From Dastarcus helophoroides (taxonomy: Eukaryota; Arthropoda; Insecta; Coleoptera; Bothrideridae), in contig CM053331.1 in assembly GCA_028583605.1 (NCBI GenBank), forward strand, positions 31,184,177 through 31,248,176: DNA of 64,000 nucleotides. The letters run 5' to 3'. The notes beneath the pieces are model-generated. The model was not told the origin of the DNA, ran no database searches, and worked only from the letters and a program-made list of their open reading frames with translations. This document shows positions 13,736-24,800 of this stretch, piece after piece. The position numbers and the translations under genes are program-made. Positions within the stretch are counted from its first letter, which is position 1. Every line of letters starts with the position of its first letter.

Positions 13736-13862
13736 GATTAGAAAACAACAAAGGTTGCTCTAACGCGTTTCGATAGCCAAGCTATCATCTTCACAGAGAT
13801 ACTAAACGAAAGCGTTAGAGCAACCTTTGTTGTGTTTTCTAATCTTTCTTGGTTCCAGGGGG
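13736..13862. mobile_element. Penelope-like fragment, inverted pair, hammerhead family 1
   Basis: The minus arm (13744-13803) has a complete helix II and GAAACGCGTT, but its core reads GTGAAGA, so the essential C3 is lost. The plus arm (13805-13858) starts inside GAAAGCGTTAGAGCAACC. The short spacing between the arms would let the transcript fold into a long hairpin. Confidence 0.7.
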
Positions 13863-15039
13863 GGTATTTCAATCATTTTCCTAGCTTAGAAACTAATTTC
13901 CGTTTATTATTTAAATAATTTGTATACGTGTATGTTTTATTCATGGCGAATTTGTCACGTATTCATATGAACTGTCAGCGTTCAAGAACAGTAAACATTG
14001 TTAATATTCAAAAATATAAGATTGCTGGGTAAAAGAATTTACAGTAAATCACACATACAATATAAATAACAGAAAGTTAAAAGTACTGCGGTCATTGTAG
14101 TTGAAATTAACGTTGCACAGGTTTTACACTGGCCCTAGACGGATAATTTAATCTTCAAACCCTTGAAATAAGTTCGTGAATAAAAAGGCATATTACTGAA
14201 CTGAGCATATTGCTTACCAACCACTACAGCTACTTTCTGAACACATGGTGGTTTGGTGAAACGTCTGCTTACATTTTCTTTTTAAATCCTAGCAGCCAGT
14301 TCATTAAATAACATGCTTACTACGAGATCTCATAAATCCTGTTACTGCTAGTGAATAAGGGATTGTTTTTCACTTGAGACATTTTGTGGTGTAAAAATTA
14401 TGACAGTCACCAGTTCCATAAATGTTGCTATAGACGGTATGAAAAACTGTCTATTTGAATATAGCCCATATATTTATTTTTAAATTAGCGCACAAAAGAA
14501 TGTTGATCAGATTACATATACATAAGTAAAAACTAGCCTAATTTGGTCCAATGATTGTTCATTGTAATATCGGTACGGAACACCAATTATGTTAGCTCGA
14601 CGTGCTTTTGAAGGTCTTTTAACCTCAGAATCAAGCTTGTTCTTTTTTCAGTTAAAAGTTTAAAGTAAACATTTTGAGTTTAATAATCAAATTTTGAAAG
14701 AAATCTAAAATTCTAACGCAAGCAGTAAAATGCGCGAGTTGTGCACTTCTGGTTTTGCCTACGATTATTTTTCCTATTATAACTTCCTATGAGGCCACAC
14801 ATTAAAAGTTTTTGAAACATTTCAATTAGGCAAATATGTTAATTTTGTAATTAAACTAAATGAATTATTAATCATTCTGAAACTACTGCAGATGCACATA
14901 AAGCTTTTGTGCAGTTTAAAACTTTAGAAACACTTTTAATATAAATCGCTAACGTTGAACCTTAGCTTTCTAATCAATAAAGTTGAAGTTTTCTCGTTAA
15001 ACTAACACATTTATAATCTGCACGCAAATATTTAATATA
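13863..15039. other. AT-rich spacer without recognised features
   Basis: Non-repetitive AT-rich sequence. No open frame above ~60 codons, no terminal repeats, and no match to families elsewhere in the window. Confidence 0.35.
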
Positions 15040-15440
15040 TTAGCTACGCCAGATTGCTAAATTATAAATTATTTCAGCTCGACACGGTTTCAGATTTATT
15101 CCTTATAAAAAGCTCTCGCATACATGCATCCCCAGGAGTTTCACAACAATTATTTACATGAAACAACACGGCGATTATTAACTTCGTTTCGGCAAATTGT
15201 TGGAAAACAACAAAGTTTGTGTTTTACGATCGACAATTCGCCCCAACTGCCCGCAACTTGCTGGTCAATTTATCTTTAACTAATTTAGTGTCTAATGAAA
15301 TTTCTGTTTCGTCAAGGGATCAAAACTTCGACGCATCGCCGACAGAGTCGGATTTCTATTAGCAGACATTACATTGGGGCACGCCAAGGCTTCAGAATTA
15401 TCGACTTATGGACTTATCGACAGGTAACTTAAAAGTATTG
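15040..15440. other. Complex island; candidate conserved non-coding element
   Basis: About 400 bases of balanced composition with CpG words (CGACGCATCGCCGACAG, CGATCGACAATTCGCC) flanked by AT-rich DNA. No long open frame on either strand, so a regulatory or other non-coding element is likelier than an exon. Confidence 0.3.
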
Positions 15441-15460
15441 TGGCAGATGAACGTGAAATA

Positions 15461-15551
15461 AAAATGACAATTTAACAAGTCAGAATATTTCTAATATTGT
15501 CCACCAATTAACAATGTCAAGAATATTCTGACTTGTTGGATGGTCATTTTC
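15461..15551. repeat. 91-bp imperfect hairpin / MITE-like inverted repeat
   Basis: Left arm AAAATGAC...AACAAGTCAGAATATT and right arm AATATTCTGACTTGTT...GTCATTTT are reverse complements over ~36 bases with a few mismatches, around a ~20-base centre. No target duplication is obvious. It could be a small MITE or a foldable regulatory element. Confidence 0.55.
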
Positions 15552-15645
15552 ATTCATATGCATACGTATTTGCAAATGAATCCAACCAGATATTGACTGT
15601 TTTTCGAAATTTTGAGACTTTCAGTAAAATTAAACTCTTACATAT

Positions 15646-15999
15646 TGTAACGAAATATAATTATGAAATTTAGAATTTAAGGAAATATTCTAGAAACATC
15701 TGATAAGGGAAAGCGGCCGCGATAATGAAGCAAACGGCAGATAAGCATTCCGAAATTTCGGCATACGATGAGCCTTATCTGCTGAAAACTTCTAGAACCC
15801 GAACCAGAGATCTATATAAAGGGGGTCCGGTTGGCTTTCCCTCAGTCAGTCAGTTAGTCAGTGTAGTTAATTAGTGAGTTAGTAGTTAGAATTCAATAAG
15901 TGGGTTAATTATTCAGTTGTAGTGCTCCGAGTTTAGTTTGGAAATAAAATGTTTTACAATTCACGTGTTAATAATCATTCGAGCCAATAACCCGTAACA
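15646..15999 (+). mobile_element. Solo LTR, 354 bp, with 4-bp target duplication ATAT
   Basis: The element starts TGTAACG and ends CCCGTAACA (TG...CA), flanked on both sides by ATAT (15642-15645 and 16000-16003). Inside are a TATA-like TATATAAAG (~15814) about 25 bases upstream of a TCAGTCAGTCAG initiator-like run, and GAAATAAAATG (~15941), a probable polyadenylation signal. This is the U3-R-U5 order expected of an LTR. No second LTR or internal region is near, so it is a recombined solo copy. The 30.6 and 34.4 kb LTRs share the 3' portion. Confidence 0.8.
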
Positions 16000-16104
16000 A
16001 TATTTTAATTTTTTTGAAACCTAAGATCTATTTGAAAATTAAACCCTTTGTGAAAACTTTCGACTTTTTTTAAATAGTAAGTATTAGTGTATTTAGTAAT
16101 TAAA

Positions 16105-16480
16105 GCAATTCATTCCCGGACGATGATGTAAATTGTGGCCAAGGCGTTAGAGAAAAATAAAAAATATGGAAGTCCGCCAATGTACTTTTACTACCAGGTA
16201 CACATACTATTCTTTCTGATAACGCAATCAGTATTAGTTAAATTAAAAAAAATATATATAAATTCGTGACATTTTTCATTGTCATTTAGTTTTTTTATAA
16301 AATCGTTTCCTTGACAATCACTATTTGTTTCGTGTTATCCGGTACGGAAAAGTTATCTACTTTGTAGGCCTAGAACGGAAAAAACTTTCTTGGACTGTTT
16401 TGTAATAATTTCTTAGCAGCGGACTAAAATACTGGAAAACGTATTTTGGGGCTTGAAATTGTGCCGAGAAAATAGGCATT
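16105..16480 (+). repeat. Dispersed repeat family A, copy 1
   Basis: Aligns to the reverse complement of 23530-23740. Shared blocks in the same order include GATGTAAATTGTGGCC, TTTTCATTGTCATT, AAAGTTA-CTACTTT, ACTTTC-TGGACT-TTTTGTAA, GGACTAAAATACTGGAA and GTATTTTGGGG. Copy 1 has ~130 extra bases (16150-16280). Function and class are unknown; a non-autonomous DNA element is possible. Confidence 0.6.
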
Positions 16481-19203
16481 CTTAACCGACTTTTCCGAAA
16501 TTTTAACTTTAACTGAAGAATTGCACTTATTTTTAAACTTCGATTGTTTCTGGAAATTTGGATTTTCTAAATTTCAACTTCGTAGACAATTTTGACTATT
16601 CTGAAATTTTCGACTTATTGAAAATGTTATTTCAAAATCTTCACTTTTCATGTTTCTGACTTTTTCTAAAGATATTTACTTATTTTATGAATTTGAAAAA
16701 TTTCAATATTTCAAAATCGAATTTTTTTAAATTTTGTCTTTCAAATTTTAGTCGCTTTCTTGTGACAAATTTAGCATTTTTAAAAGGATGTTAATAAAAT
16801 ATTTAAATTTTGGATTTTTGTAAATTTTTACTCTTTTAAAATTCTTAACGTTTTTGAAATGTTTGATCCATTTTTGCTAACATTTTTTATTTTTGTTGAA
16901 ATAATTACTTTTGCATTTCCAATAATTTTCATTTATAAGAGACTTTAGACGCTTTTGATAGTTTTCACATTTTCTAAAAAATTTAAAATTTTAGCCTTGA
17001 ATTTCCATTATTTTAGAAATCCAACCTTGTCTCAAAATTTTGACTTTATAGTTTTAAAATTTTTAAAAATGTTGATTTTTTCCAAAAATTTTTCTCAAAA
17101 TGTCGACTTTTCTGTAAATGTGAGTTTTTCTGGTTCGATCTCTTACAAATTTCAGCATTTTTTTAAATTGGAACTTTTTTAAATAAATTTTCCCAAATTT
17201 AAACATTTCTCCAAAGTGCTCACTGTTTTCAACAAAATTAAAGATTTATGGATAGTTCGATCTTTTGTTCTGAAAATGTCTGCCTTTTTATTAACAACTT
17301 TTCTGAAGACCTAGTTTTTTAACAAATTCTGCTTCTTTGGAAAGTTTGACCTTGTTTCTAAATCACCACTTTTTCTGGAAATTGCAATCTTCTTTCAGAA
17401 GGTTAAATTTTTCTGAGGAAGCATTGGCACTGAAAATTTCGACCTTTTTTCCAAAATGTCCACTTTTTCTCAGTCGCATAGCTACTAACTAGGTATCACA
17501 GTGTAAAACAAATTGAAGCCCTATCCAGTCTGATTCAATTTCATCAAAAAAAAATATGTAAATACACATAAATACGTTAGAGAAACAAAATTATTTAAAA
17601 CCTTTATTTTTTGTTCAATTAGAAACGTGAATATTGCTGCCATTTAAATGAAAAGCTAAAGGTTTCAACTAAAAATTTGAATTAACAATATTTGACTGAA
17701 CGATTGAAATTTCCATTTAAAAAATGAAAACTATTATTGAAAATTCCTACATTAAAATTTTTGCTGAACATTTAATAGCTTACTAAAAAAGTAAAGTATT
17801 TAATAGTTTTATTAAAAATTCCTAAAATTAACATGAAAACTGAGGACTGAAATTACAAAAATGTTGTTGAAAAATTGGAAGCAATTTTTTTCAATTTAAA
17901 AGTTTCGGTTTGAAACCTCTCAACTAAAAATTCCACTTTTACATATTTTCAGTTTAAAAATTTTAATAAAAAATCTAGTACTTTTTTAAAAATTTTCAAA
18001 TCACTTAACAGCCTACATATTGCGATTAACAAATTAAAGTTGTGGTTAAAAATAGGAAAATTGCAACTGTACTGGAATATTTTGATTTGGAAATTTTATA
18101 AATTAAAAATATTTGAATGTTCAAAAATTTAGTAGTCCTTAGAAGTAGCTACAGTAGAGCAAATTTAAGCACTTGCCCTCCCTCACTCATGCAACCAACC
18201 TAAAATTCAAATTCAATTGGTTAGATTTTTTTCAAAAATTTTCAGTATTTCTTTAAAACTCATCATTTCTAGGAAACTTAGATATTTTCTCTAAATTTCG
18301 ACTTTTTCCCAAAAATTTGTCTATTTTTACAAAATTTGTCTTTCTTTGAACAATTAAATTTATTCACAAAAAATTTCTATCAAAATTTATAATTTTCATC
18401 TCAAAATTTCTCATTTTTTCATCGAAATGTAGCAATTTTGAAACATTGGAACATCATGAAAAATGTTGACTTTTTTTAAATGGTCTTACTGTAAATTTGG
18501 ATTGGCTTTTCAAAATTTCCCATTTCTTCTCAAAAGATTTCTATAGAAATGTGACTTTTTCAAACTTTTAATTTTTTATCTCAAAACACGTCGTTTTTTT
18601 TTTTCAAAATTTGGCTAATTTTAGGAATTAAAATTTTCCTAAAAATTTTGAATTTTTTTTAGATAGACATACTTACTTCTTTAGAATCTAATGTTCTTAT
18701 TGAATAATCCTTCAAATAAATGATAACGGAATATTTTTAATTATTTTAGTTGTAACTTCAGTTCTATTGATTTCATAGCAAAAATGAAAAAATGGTTAGA
18801 TTCGCTATTAATTTTTCGTGATGCCATAGTAGCATTATGGTACTTATTTATTAAAATTTGTCTTTTTCTCGAAATTTCATGGATTTTCTAAAAAAAAAGT
18901 AATAATTTTATGAAAATAAAAATCTTAAAGGACATTTATTAAAAATTTCATGAAAGGATAAAATTTCCAAGGTTTGCTTTGGAATTCTTAACTACTTTTT
19001 TCGTAATATTATGTCTTTTTTTAAATTCGAATATACTTAAAATTTTGGCTTTTTTTTAAGTCGATTCACTGCAAATTTGGACTTTTTTATCAGAATTGTT
19101 CAGTTTTTCTTAAAAGATTTTTATAATAATCTGACTTTTTCAAAATTTCAGTTTTTTATCTTATAATACGTCGCTTTTGTTCAAAATTTCGCCCATTTTA
19201 GGA
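16481..19203. repeat. T-rich phrase repeat including first unit of a ~580-bp tandem duplication
   Basis: Phrase repeat up to ~18400, with a more ordinary AT-rich patch at ~17500-18200. Segments at ~18482-18650 and ~18839-19012 are the first unit of a tandem duplication. The second unit is at ~19058-19203 and, after the inserted 424-bp element, ~19628-19848. Unit 1 has ~150 bases (~18660-18830) missing from unit 2. Unit 1 also keeps the uninterrupted sequence TTTTAGGAATTAAAATTTTCC (18619-18639), which is the empty version of the insertion site. Confidence 0.6.
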
Positions 19204-19627
19204 TTCTAATGCACGGACCAATAGGTTTGAACATTTATTAGATTCGAAGTTTGGAAACCAAAGACCGGTCTCGATCTTGTTAGATCTTGTCAGTTTGGTA
19301 TATCCAACTCGAATGCTAACAAATGTTCCGACAAGTAAGTACTAAAGAATCAACGAATGTCAAGCGTGTGACTCTCAGACTACCGCCACCTATTGGCCCA
19401 TAGAGAAAACTATGGTCATGGCCAACAATGTCGCATGCAAGTAGAACGCAACCTAGACTATAAATTCATACAGCCCTCCAGGCCTTTATAGTGAATCATA
19501 AGTAAGTGAGCTACCAACAGTTGAAACACTGTCACCTAGCAATGCGGTTGCTCTCTAGGAAAGTTCCCAGAAGACAAGGAGTCTAATGCACAGGCCAATA
19601 GGTTTGAACATTTATTAGATTCGAAGT
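19204..19627 (+). mobile_element. 424-bp miniature element with 47-bp direct terminal repeats (TRIM-like)
   Basis: Direct repeats at 19204-19250 and 19581-19627 differ at about 3 of 47 positions and enclose 330 bases of balanced, non-repetitive sequence. The whole is flanked by the 5-bp duplication TAGGA (19199-19203 and 19628-19632). The paralogous unit at 18622-18626 shows a single TAGGA with nothing inserted. Just inside the left repeat, TTGGAAACCAAAG could be a primer-binding site. Just before the right repeat, AGAAGACAAGGA resembles a polypurine tract. No coding capacity. Terminal-repeat retrotransposons in miniature have this plan, but the terminal repeats here are very short and lack TG...CA ends, so the class is inferred. 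Confidence 0.65.
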
Positions 19628-19632
19628 TAGGA

Positions 19633-21267
19633 ATTAAAATTTTCCCAATAATATCAACTTTTTTTACATAAACTTACTCCTTTAGACTTATTTCTTAAAA
19701 TTTTCCTTTTTCTCGAAATTTGGTGGAACTTTTAATAAAAATTTTAGGACAATAAAAATTTTAAAAGATTTTTATTGGAAATTTCATGAAAGGATAAAAT
19801 TTCTCAGGTTTGCTTGGTAATTCTCAACTACCTTTTTCATGACATTTTGTTTTTTTTATTTCACTCTTTTTTTAAAATTTTATCACAATTTGACAAAACC
19901 TCGCGGTATTACTAAATTTCGAGTATTTTCTAGAAATTGCAATTTTTCAAAATGTTGATGTTTTTCTTAAAATCTAGAATTTTTCTCGAAATCTCGATTT
20001 ATTATGTTCCATATTGTTTTCGTAAGCTTCGATCTTTCCTTGAAAATTCATCTTTTTTTTGACATTTTGATAATTTTGGTGAAATTCGTCTTTTTTCTAA
20101 GATTTAGTTTACGACGAGATACGATACTTTATGTTCCAGCAGATTTCAATTTATTTTTCGAAATTCTTAAATATTTTTTCATAATTTTGATATTTTTTCA
20201 TCAAAGTTCGTCTATTTTGTAACAGTCTTCTTAAAATTGGACTACTTTCACAAAATTTGACTTTCAATGCGAAATTAGTGTTTTTCACTTAAAATTTCGT
20301 CTTTTTCCTCAGAAATCCTCTTTTTGTTGAAATTCCTGTTACTTTTTTTAAAGTTTTTTTCTTAATTTTCATTCTGTTCGCAAAATTTTACTTTTTACTT
20401 TCAAAATTTAACTTTCCCTGAAAAATTTCGAATTTTTTCCAATTAGATTTTTTTCAAATATCAATTGTTTTCTCGAAATTTTGCCTTTTTGTCAAAGTTT
20501 CGGTATTTTTCTTCACATTCCCAAACTTTCGAACTTTTAAACTTTCTCTTTTGAAAAATTTTGATTTTTAGATTGTTTTGTCGAATTTTTTTTTTTGAAA
20601 TTTCAATTTCTTTTAGAAATTTTGACCTGATCCCATAACCTCTCATTGTTGTGTAAATCTCAGATATTTTCTTAAAATTCGTCTCTTCAAAATAATTATT
20701 TTTTTCCAAAATTCGTCTTTTGATAAATAGCTAGTCTCAAACTTTTCATATTTAGTTGTCAAAATTTTGTTTCTTTATTCGAATTTCGTCTTTTTGTAGA
20801 AATTTTGATACCATTTTCAAAATTTTACTTTTAGAGCTTTCTTCCAAAAGTCGTCTTTTCTTGAAATTCTTTTATTTTTCTCAATAGTCGCCTTCTATTG
20901 CAAATTTCGATTTTTTAACATTTAACTCTCTTTTCAAATTATAATCTTGAAATTGCGTTATTTTTGAAACTTCGATTTTTATGTAAGACCTTTATATCGA
21001 CTCTTTCCTTAAAATTCTATCTATTACTTTCAAAGTAAAGTTTTACTTTATACATTTTAATATTTTCTAGAAATCTCGACTTTTTCTCAAAGTAATTTCT
21101 AAGATTGTTTTTTTTCAATATCAATTTTTTTAATGCTAGGCTTTTTCTAAAATTTTGTTTTTTTAAATTTGATTTTCAGGAAATTTCAACTTGTTTCTCA
21201 AAATTCGTCCTATTTGCGATATTTCGACTTGTACCTTAAAATTTGGTATTCTATTCTCTTTTTTTGT
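19633..21267. repeat. Degenerate T-rich phrase repeat
   Basis: Continues the repeat domain. 19672-19848 is the tail of duplication unit 2. Words such as TTTTTCTCGAAATTTCG recur throughout. Open frames at 20004-20222 and 20461-20709 are low-complexity by-products. No gene seen. Confidence 0.55.
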
Positions 21268-21373
21268 GCAACGGACTGACCCATGGTTGTCTTTAAAAAT
21301 AGAAGAGCAACCGTTAGAGCAACCTTTGTCGTGTTTTCTGATCTTTCTTGGTTTCAGGGGACAAGATTTGTAT
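21268..21373 (+). mobile_element. Penelope-like fragment, family 1, collapsed inverted copy
   Basis: Left end CAACGGACTGACCCATGG is the reverse-oriented 3' terminus of the family. It jumps directly to the plus-oriented CGTTAGAGCAACCTTTG...GGTTTCAGGGGACAAG tail. The hammerhead core and helix II have been deleted between the arms. Confidence 0.65.
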
Positions 21374-22429
21374 AATAATTCTATTCTCTATAAATTTAAT
21401 CAAAATTGTAATAAAGACCTAAAATTTCTGAGAATAAAATTATTAGCAAATTTTTAAAAAAGGGGTTTTATTAAAGCTTAAGATTGAGAATGTAAAAATT
21501 CTAACACAAATACCTTTGAAACGCGAAATTCGTTTCTCTTAATAGGAGTTATTGGGATGTTTTTCATACAATTCGACTTTTGGAAATTTCAACATGGTTT
21601 TTTCGAAATCTCAATATTTTTCATAGTTTTTCGATAGGTTAGGTTTTCGACTTCGGTTTCAAATTATAAAATTAATATTTTCTGAAAAAAAAGTCAAATA
21701 TTTCATTTTTTTTAACTCAAAAAAAAAAAAATCTAAAAAAAGTCACAGTTTCAAGTAAAGTCGAAATCTTCAAAAAAAAATTGTAACTTTCAAAGAAATC
21801 AAAATTTTAGCAAAAATTGTAGCTTAAAGATAGGAAATTTGGGAAAGGATTTTATTTTAAATTTACTTTCGAAAGATTAACAACCTTAATTTCAAAATTT
21901 GGGCTTTAAACTGGAATATTTTACGTTTTTTCCTAAAATATTAACTTCAAAGCTCCTAATTTTTAGAACAAATTCAGAATACCGAGAAAAAATCGAAATT
22001 TTGAAATTTGACATTTAAGTTGTATAGAACATATAAATGTTTTAAATGCACACAATTTGACTTTTAGAAATTTCAACATGGTTTTTTCGCAATCTCAATA
22101 TTTTTCGTAGTTTACCGATTGGGTAGGGTTTTCGACTCTCTCACTTTATTCCCAAAGTTTCTCTCTATTTCGAAATTTCGATATTAATCTGGAAATTCGA
22201 TCCCTCCCAGGTCATGTGGTATTAAAAATATACATACCCTCGAAAGGAAGGTCTCCTGATTTTGTTTTTTGATTCATCATTTTTTTTAGAATATTGTTAG
22301 ATTCGTGTTCCTCCTCCATAATTTAAACACCGATAAAGGTAGCGACACACAAATTATAACGATAATAAAAGGTAACACAAACTTCAAAATATTAATTGAA
22401 CGAATGTTAAAACAGGAACGATTTATCGA
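21374..22429. repeat. Phrase repeat with direct duplications (A-rich orientation in part)
   Basis: ~21560-21650 and ~22045-22135 are ~90-base direct repeats sharing AAATTTCAACATGG, TTTTTTCG-AATCTCAATA and GGGTAGGG/GGTTAGG-TTTTCGACT. ~21668-22010 reappears at ~26392-26750, with most words conserved. No gene is visible. Confidence 0.6.
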
Positions 22430-22660
22430 TTAATTGAACAGGAATATCGAATTAACAATCCACTTCCGCCAGGCCCGAGTGACGCTGAGAGAGTATCCTC
22501 GCAGCCGGGACAAGCTGAGATTGCAATTCTTTCCTGGTGATTGGCGCCACGAAATATAAACAATGCGGGCCAACTCTGGTTGCTTACAATATGATATCCT
22601 ATTTTGAAGGAAATCCCGCCTCCACCCATGTCATACTTCAATTAAAAACTTGAAAATGTC
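22430..22660. other. Balanced-composition island with 72-codon minus-strand frame
   Basis: About 200 bases with many CpG and GC words amid AT-rich repeats. A minus-strand frame at 22423-22641 is open, with a Gly/Ser/Pro-containing composition, but matches no family I recognise and has no clear splice borders. Candidate conserved non-coding element or exon. Confidence 0.25.
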
Positions 22661-22784
22661 ACATGGAAACTGGTAAATTAGACATTCTTCTAAAAAATTG
22701 GAAACTTTTCTTGGAACTAAAGATTTTTATACATCTCGACGTTAAACTTTAACTTCCTTAAATGCTTAAATGTTTCTTAAAATA

Positions 22785-23110
22785 CGAGGGTAATTTCTAT
22801 CATGTCGCCATGAGGGCGTCGGGAGTGTGCGCATACTCTTAGACATGTTAGGTGGGGTATCACGTGACTTCCTACGTTCGTTAGTTGTTAATACAATGAG
22901 TGAGCAAGAGGTTGATCCACACGTTGCGCAGTGCATTATTATTAAATTTCTTGCCGTTCAAGGTGTAAAGCCCGCTAAAATTCTTCGCGAACTAGAAGCA
23001 CAGTTTGAGCATACTTGTTTAAAGAAGATTCGAGTGTATGAATGCCACAAACAATTTTTGGAAGGACGAGCGTAAGCTGAAAATGAACCCTCGTTTCAAA
23101 CCAGTCGTCG
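22785..23110 (+). pseudogene. mariner-type transposase remnant, copy 2
   Basis: After TA (22783-22784) the terminal-repeat-like CGAGGGTAATTTC begins. A leader shared with the 8.7 kb copy runs to an ATG at 22896, giving MSEQEVDPHVAQCIIIKFLA, then GVKPAKILRELEAQFEHT, RVYECHKQFLEGR and a stop at ~23073. In a neighbouring frame AENEPRFKPVVV resembles the linker after the first HTH of HTH_48-type mariner transposases, so at least one frameshift or stop has occurred. Everything beyond ~23110, including the catalytic domain and 3' terminal repeat, is missing. The two copies are independently truncated at similar points. Confidence 0.8.
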
Positions 23111-23529
23111 TAAAAAAGGATTTAAATTTTTTTATATTTGTGACTTTATTATCAATCAATCAAATCAATCAGAATTTTGATTTTAATATCAAATTTTCTA
23201 TAATTTATTTTAGGAATTTAAAATTATAATATTTATGATAAGTACATTCAAAATTTTAACTTTAATTTTGATAAATGTCTTACAACAATTTACAAACTTA
23301 CAATAAGTTCGCAAAACTCAATCTTTTACAACCTTCACCCTTTCACACTGAAACCTCTAAACCTCCAAAGTATTGATATTTGAACTTTAAACTTGATATT
23401 TGCTTCAAATTCAAAATGATAACTTTAAAAACTGAATCGGTATAGAATCTAGCTTTAAAATTTCGACCTCAAACGACAAATGTAAATATTCACGCAAAAA
23501 TTTTCAGAAAACTTATTTTTTTTTTAAAT
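23111..23529. other. AT-rich spacer, nothing recognised
   Basis: AT-rich with short AACCTC-type words. No frame or terminal repeat that I can support. Confidence 0.35.
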
Positions 23530-23745
23530 CGTTTGAGAATGTCTACTTTCTTGGCGCAATTCCAGACCCCAAAATACCTTATTCCAGTATTTTAGTCCGG
23601 TGCTGAGGAATCTTTACAAAAGAGTCCCAGAAAGTTGTCTTCTTTTCTAAGCAGGGAAAGTAGGTAACTTTCAAAATGACAATGACAATGAAAATTGTCA
23701 TAAAGTAATATTGGTCCTCGGCCACAATTTACATCGCCGTCTGCG
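23530..23745 (-). repeat. Dispersed repeat family A, copy 2 (reverse orientation)
   Basis: Reverse-complement homologue of 16105-16480, with blocks CCAGTATTTTAGTCC, GTCCCAGAAAGTTG, AATGACAATGAAAATTGTCA and GGCCACAATTTACATC in matching order. It lacks the ~130 bases present in copy 1. Confidence 0.6.
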
Positions 23746-24179
23746 AATGTATTGCTTCTCCCTCTAGATAAACAATATACTATTTATGTATGTAATCTTT
23801 TCTTTGAGATTTTAACTTTAATATCAAAAGTACGAGTCGTTTTAGATTTCAAATGTGGAATTTGTAATTTAAACTTTAAATGCAAAATTACAATTTTAAA
23901 TGAAAATTTTAAGAAAATTTAAATTGAAGTTTGAAATGTTTTAAATTTTGCCGCATTTTAACTCTAAACTGAAATTTTATTTAAAAGTTCATTGTTTCTT
24001 GAAATGTTGACGTCAAACCCAAAATTTCCATAAAAAATTTGACCCTTTTTAACCCTTTTTTTTCTTAAACTGGTTTAGCAAACTTTTAATGCTAAATAAG
24101 AAGTCATTGAAGCTGCATTTTTGCCAGCTATTTTCATAAAAAAAATTATAAGAAATATCTTAAGAAGGAGATTTCATTA
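23746..24179. other. AT-rich spacer with phrase-repeat fragments
   Basis: Mixture of AT-rich unique sequence and A/T phrase fragments. No features seen. Confidence 0.35.
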
Positions 24180-24800
24180 TTAGCGTTATTTCCGGATCCT
24201 TCCATTTCGCACGTGGGGTTCGAAAAGGGCTTAATAAAAATAAACACAACAGTGATACTCGGGCTTAAAAGCATCGGAAATTTATATTACAATATTTATG
24301 CTGCCAACTTCTATCGAGGTTCCATCGAAACAAAATTTTCTTAAGGAAGTTATACCCTAGAAAAAGTTTCCCCAAGTTTTTATTAGCTCCAGCGGCGTTT
24401 AGAAAATTGCACAGAAAGCAGTTCAATATGTAAAAGGCCATTTCCTTTATCTGAGGCAGATAAGGACAGAGAAAAGGGGAAATTTTACGATTTGACGTTT
24501 GGTAAATGTATGATATTGGATGCAGATTACGAACTCCAAAAGAACTTATCGGCGTCTCCTCTCCTTTCGCCCCAATTACCGAAATCTTGTTTAGCTGCGA
24601 TCCACCTTATAACTTTTTATTGAACGCGCTTTTGGGCTCTAATTCTGCAATTTTGATGTTCGCAGGAGCAAATAAACGAAAGTGGAATCCGAACGAAAAA
24701 CCGGTATATTTCCTAATTCGATTAGCAAAGTTGAAATTGAAGCCTAATTGCCTCGCGCCAATTTAGGGCTAAAATTTCCACCACGCCAAAGTCGAGATAT
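24180..24800. other. Largest complex island; candidate conserved non-coding element or exon
   Basis: About 600 bases of non-repetitive, balanced sequence between AT-rich domains. The + strand is open for 86 codons at 24506-24766, with mixed amino-acid use, but I recognise no domain. Homeodomain-type words (CTAATTG, TTTATTG) lie in it. Its length and sharp borders against the degenerate repeats argue for purifying selection. Confidence 0.35.

Noticed and set aside
15395..15425. Possible plus-strand microexon between CTTCAG and CGACAG/GTAACT
   Set aside because: The acceptor lacks a convincing pyrimidine tract, the segment is only ~28 bases and out of phase, and nothing supports coding.
22423..22641. 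Gene call for the 72-codon minus-strand frame
   Set aside because: No motif, no splice borders and no homologous frame. Kept only as part of a complex island.
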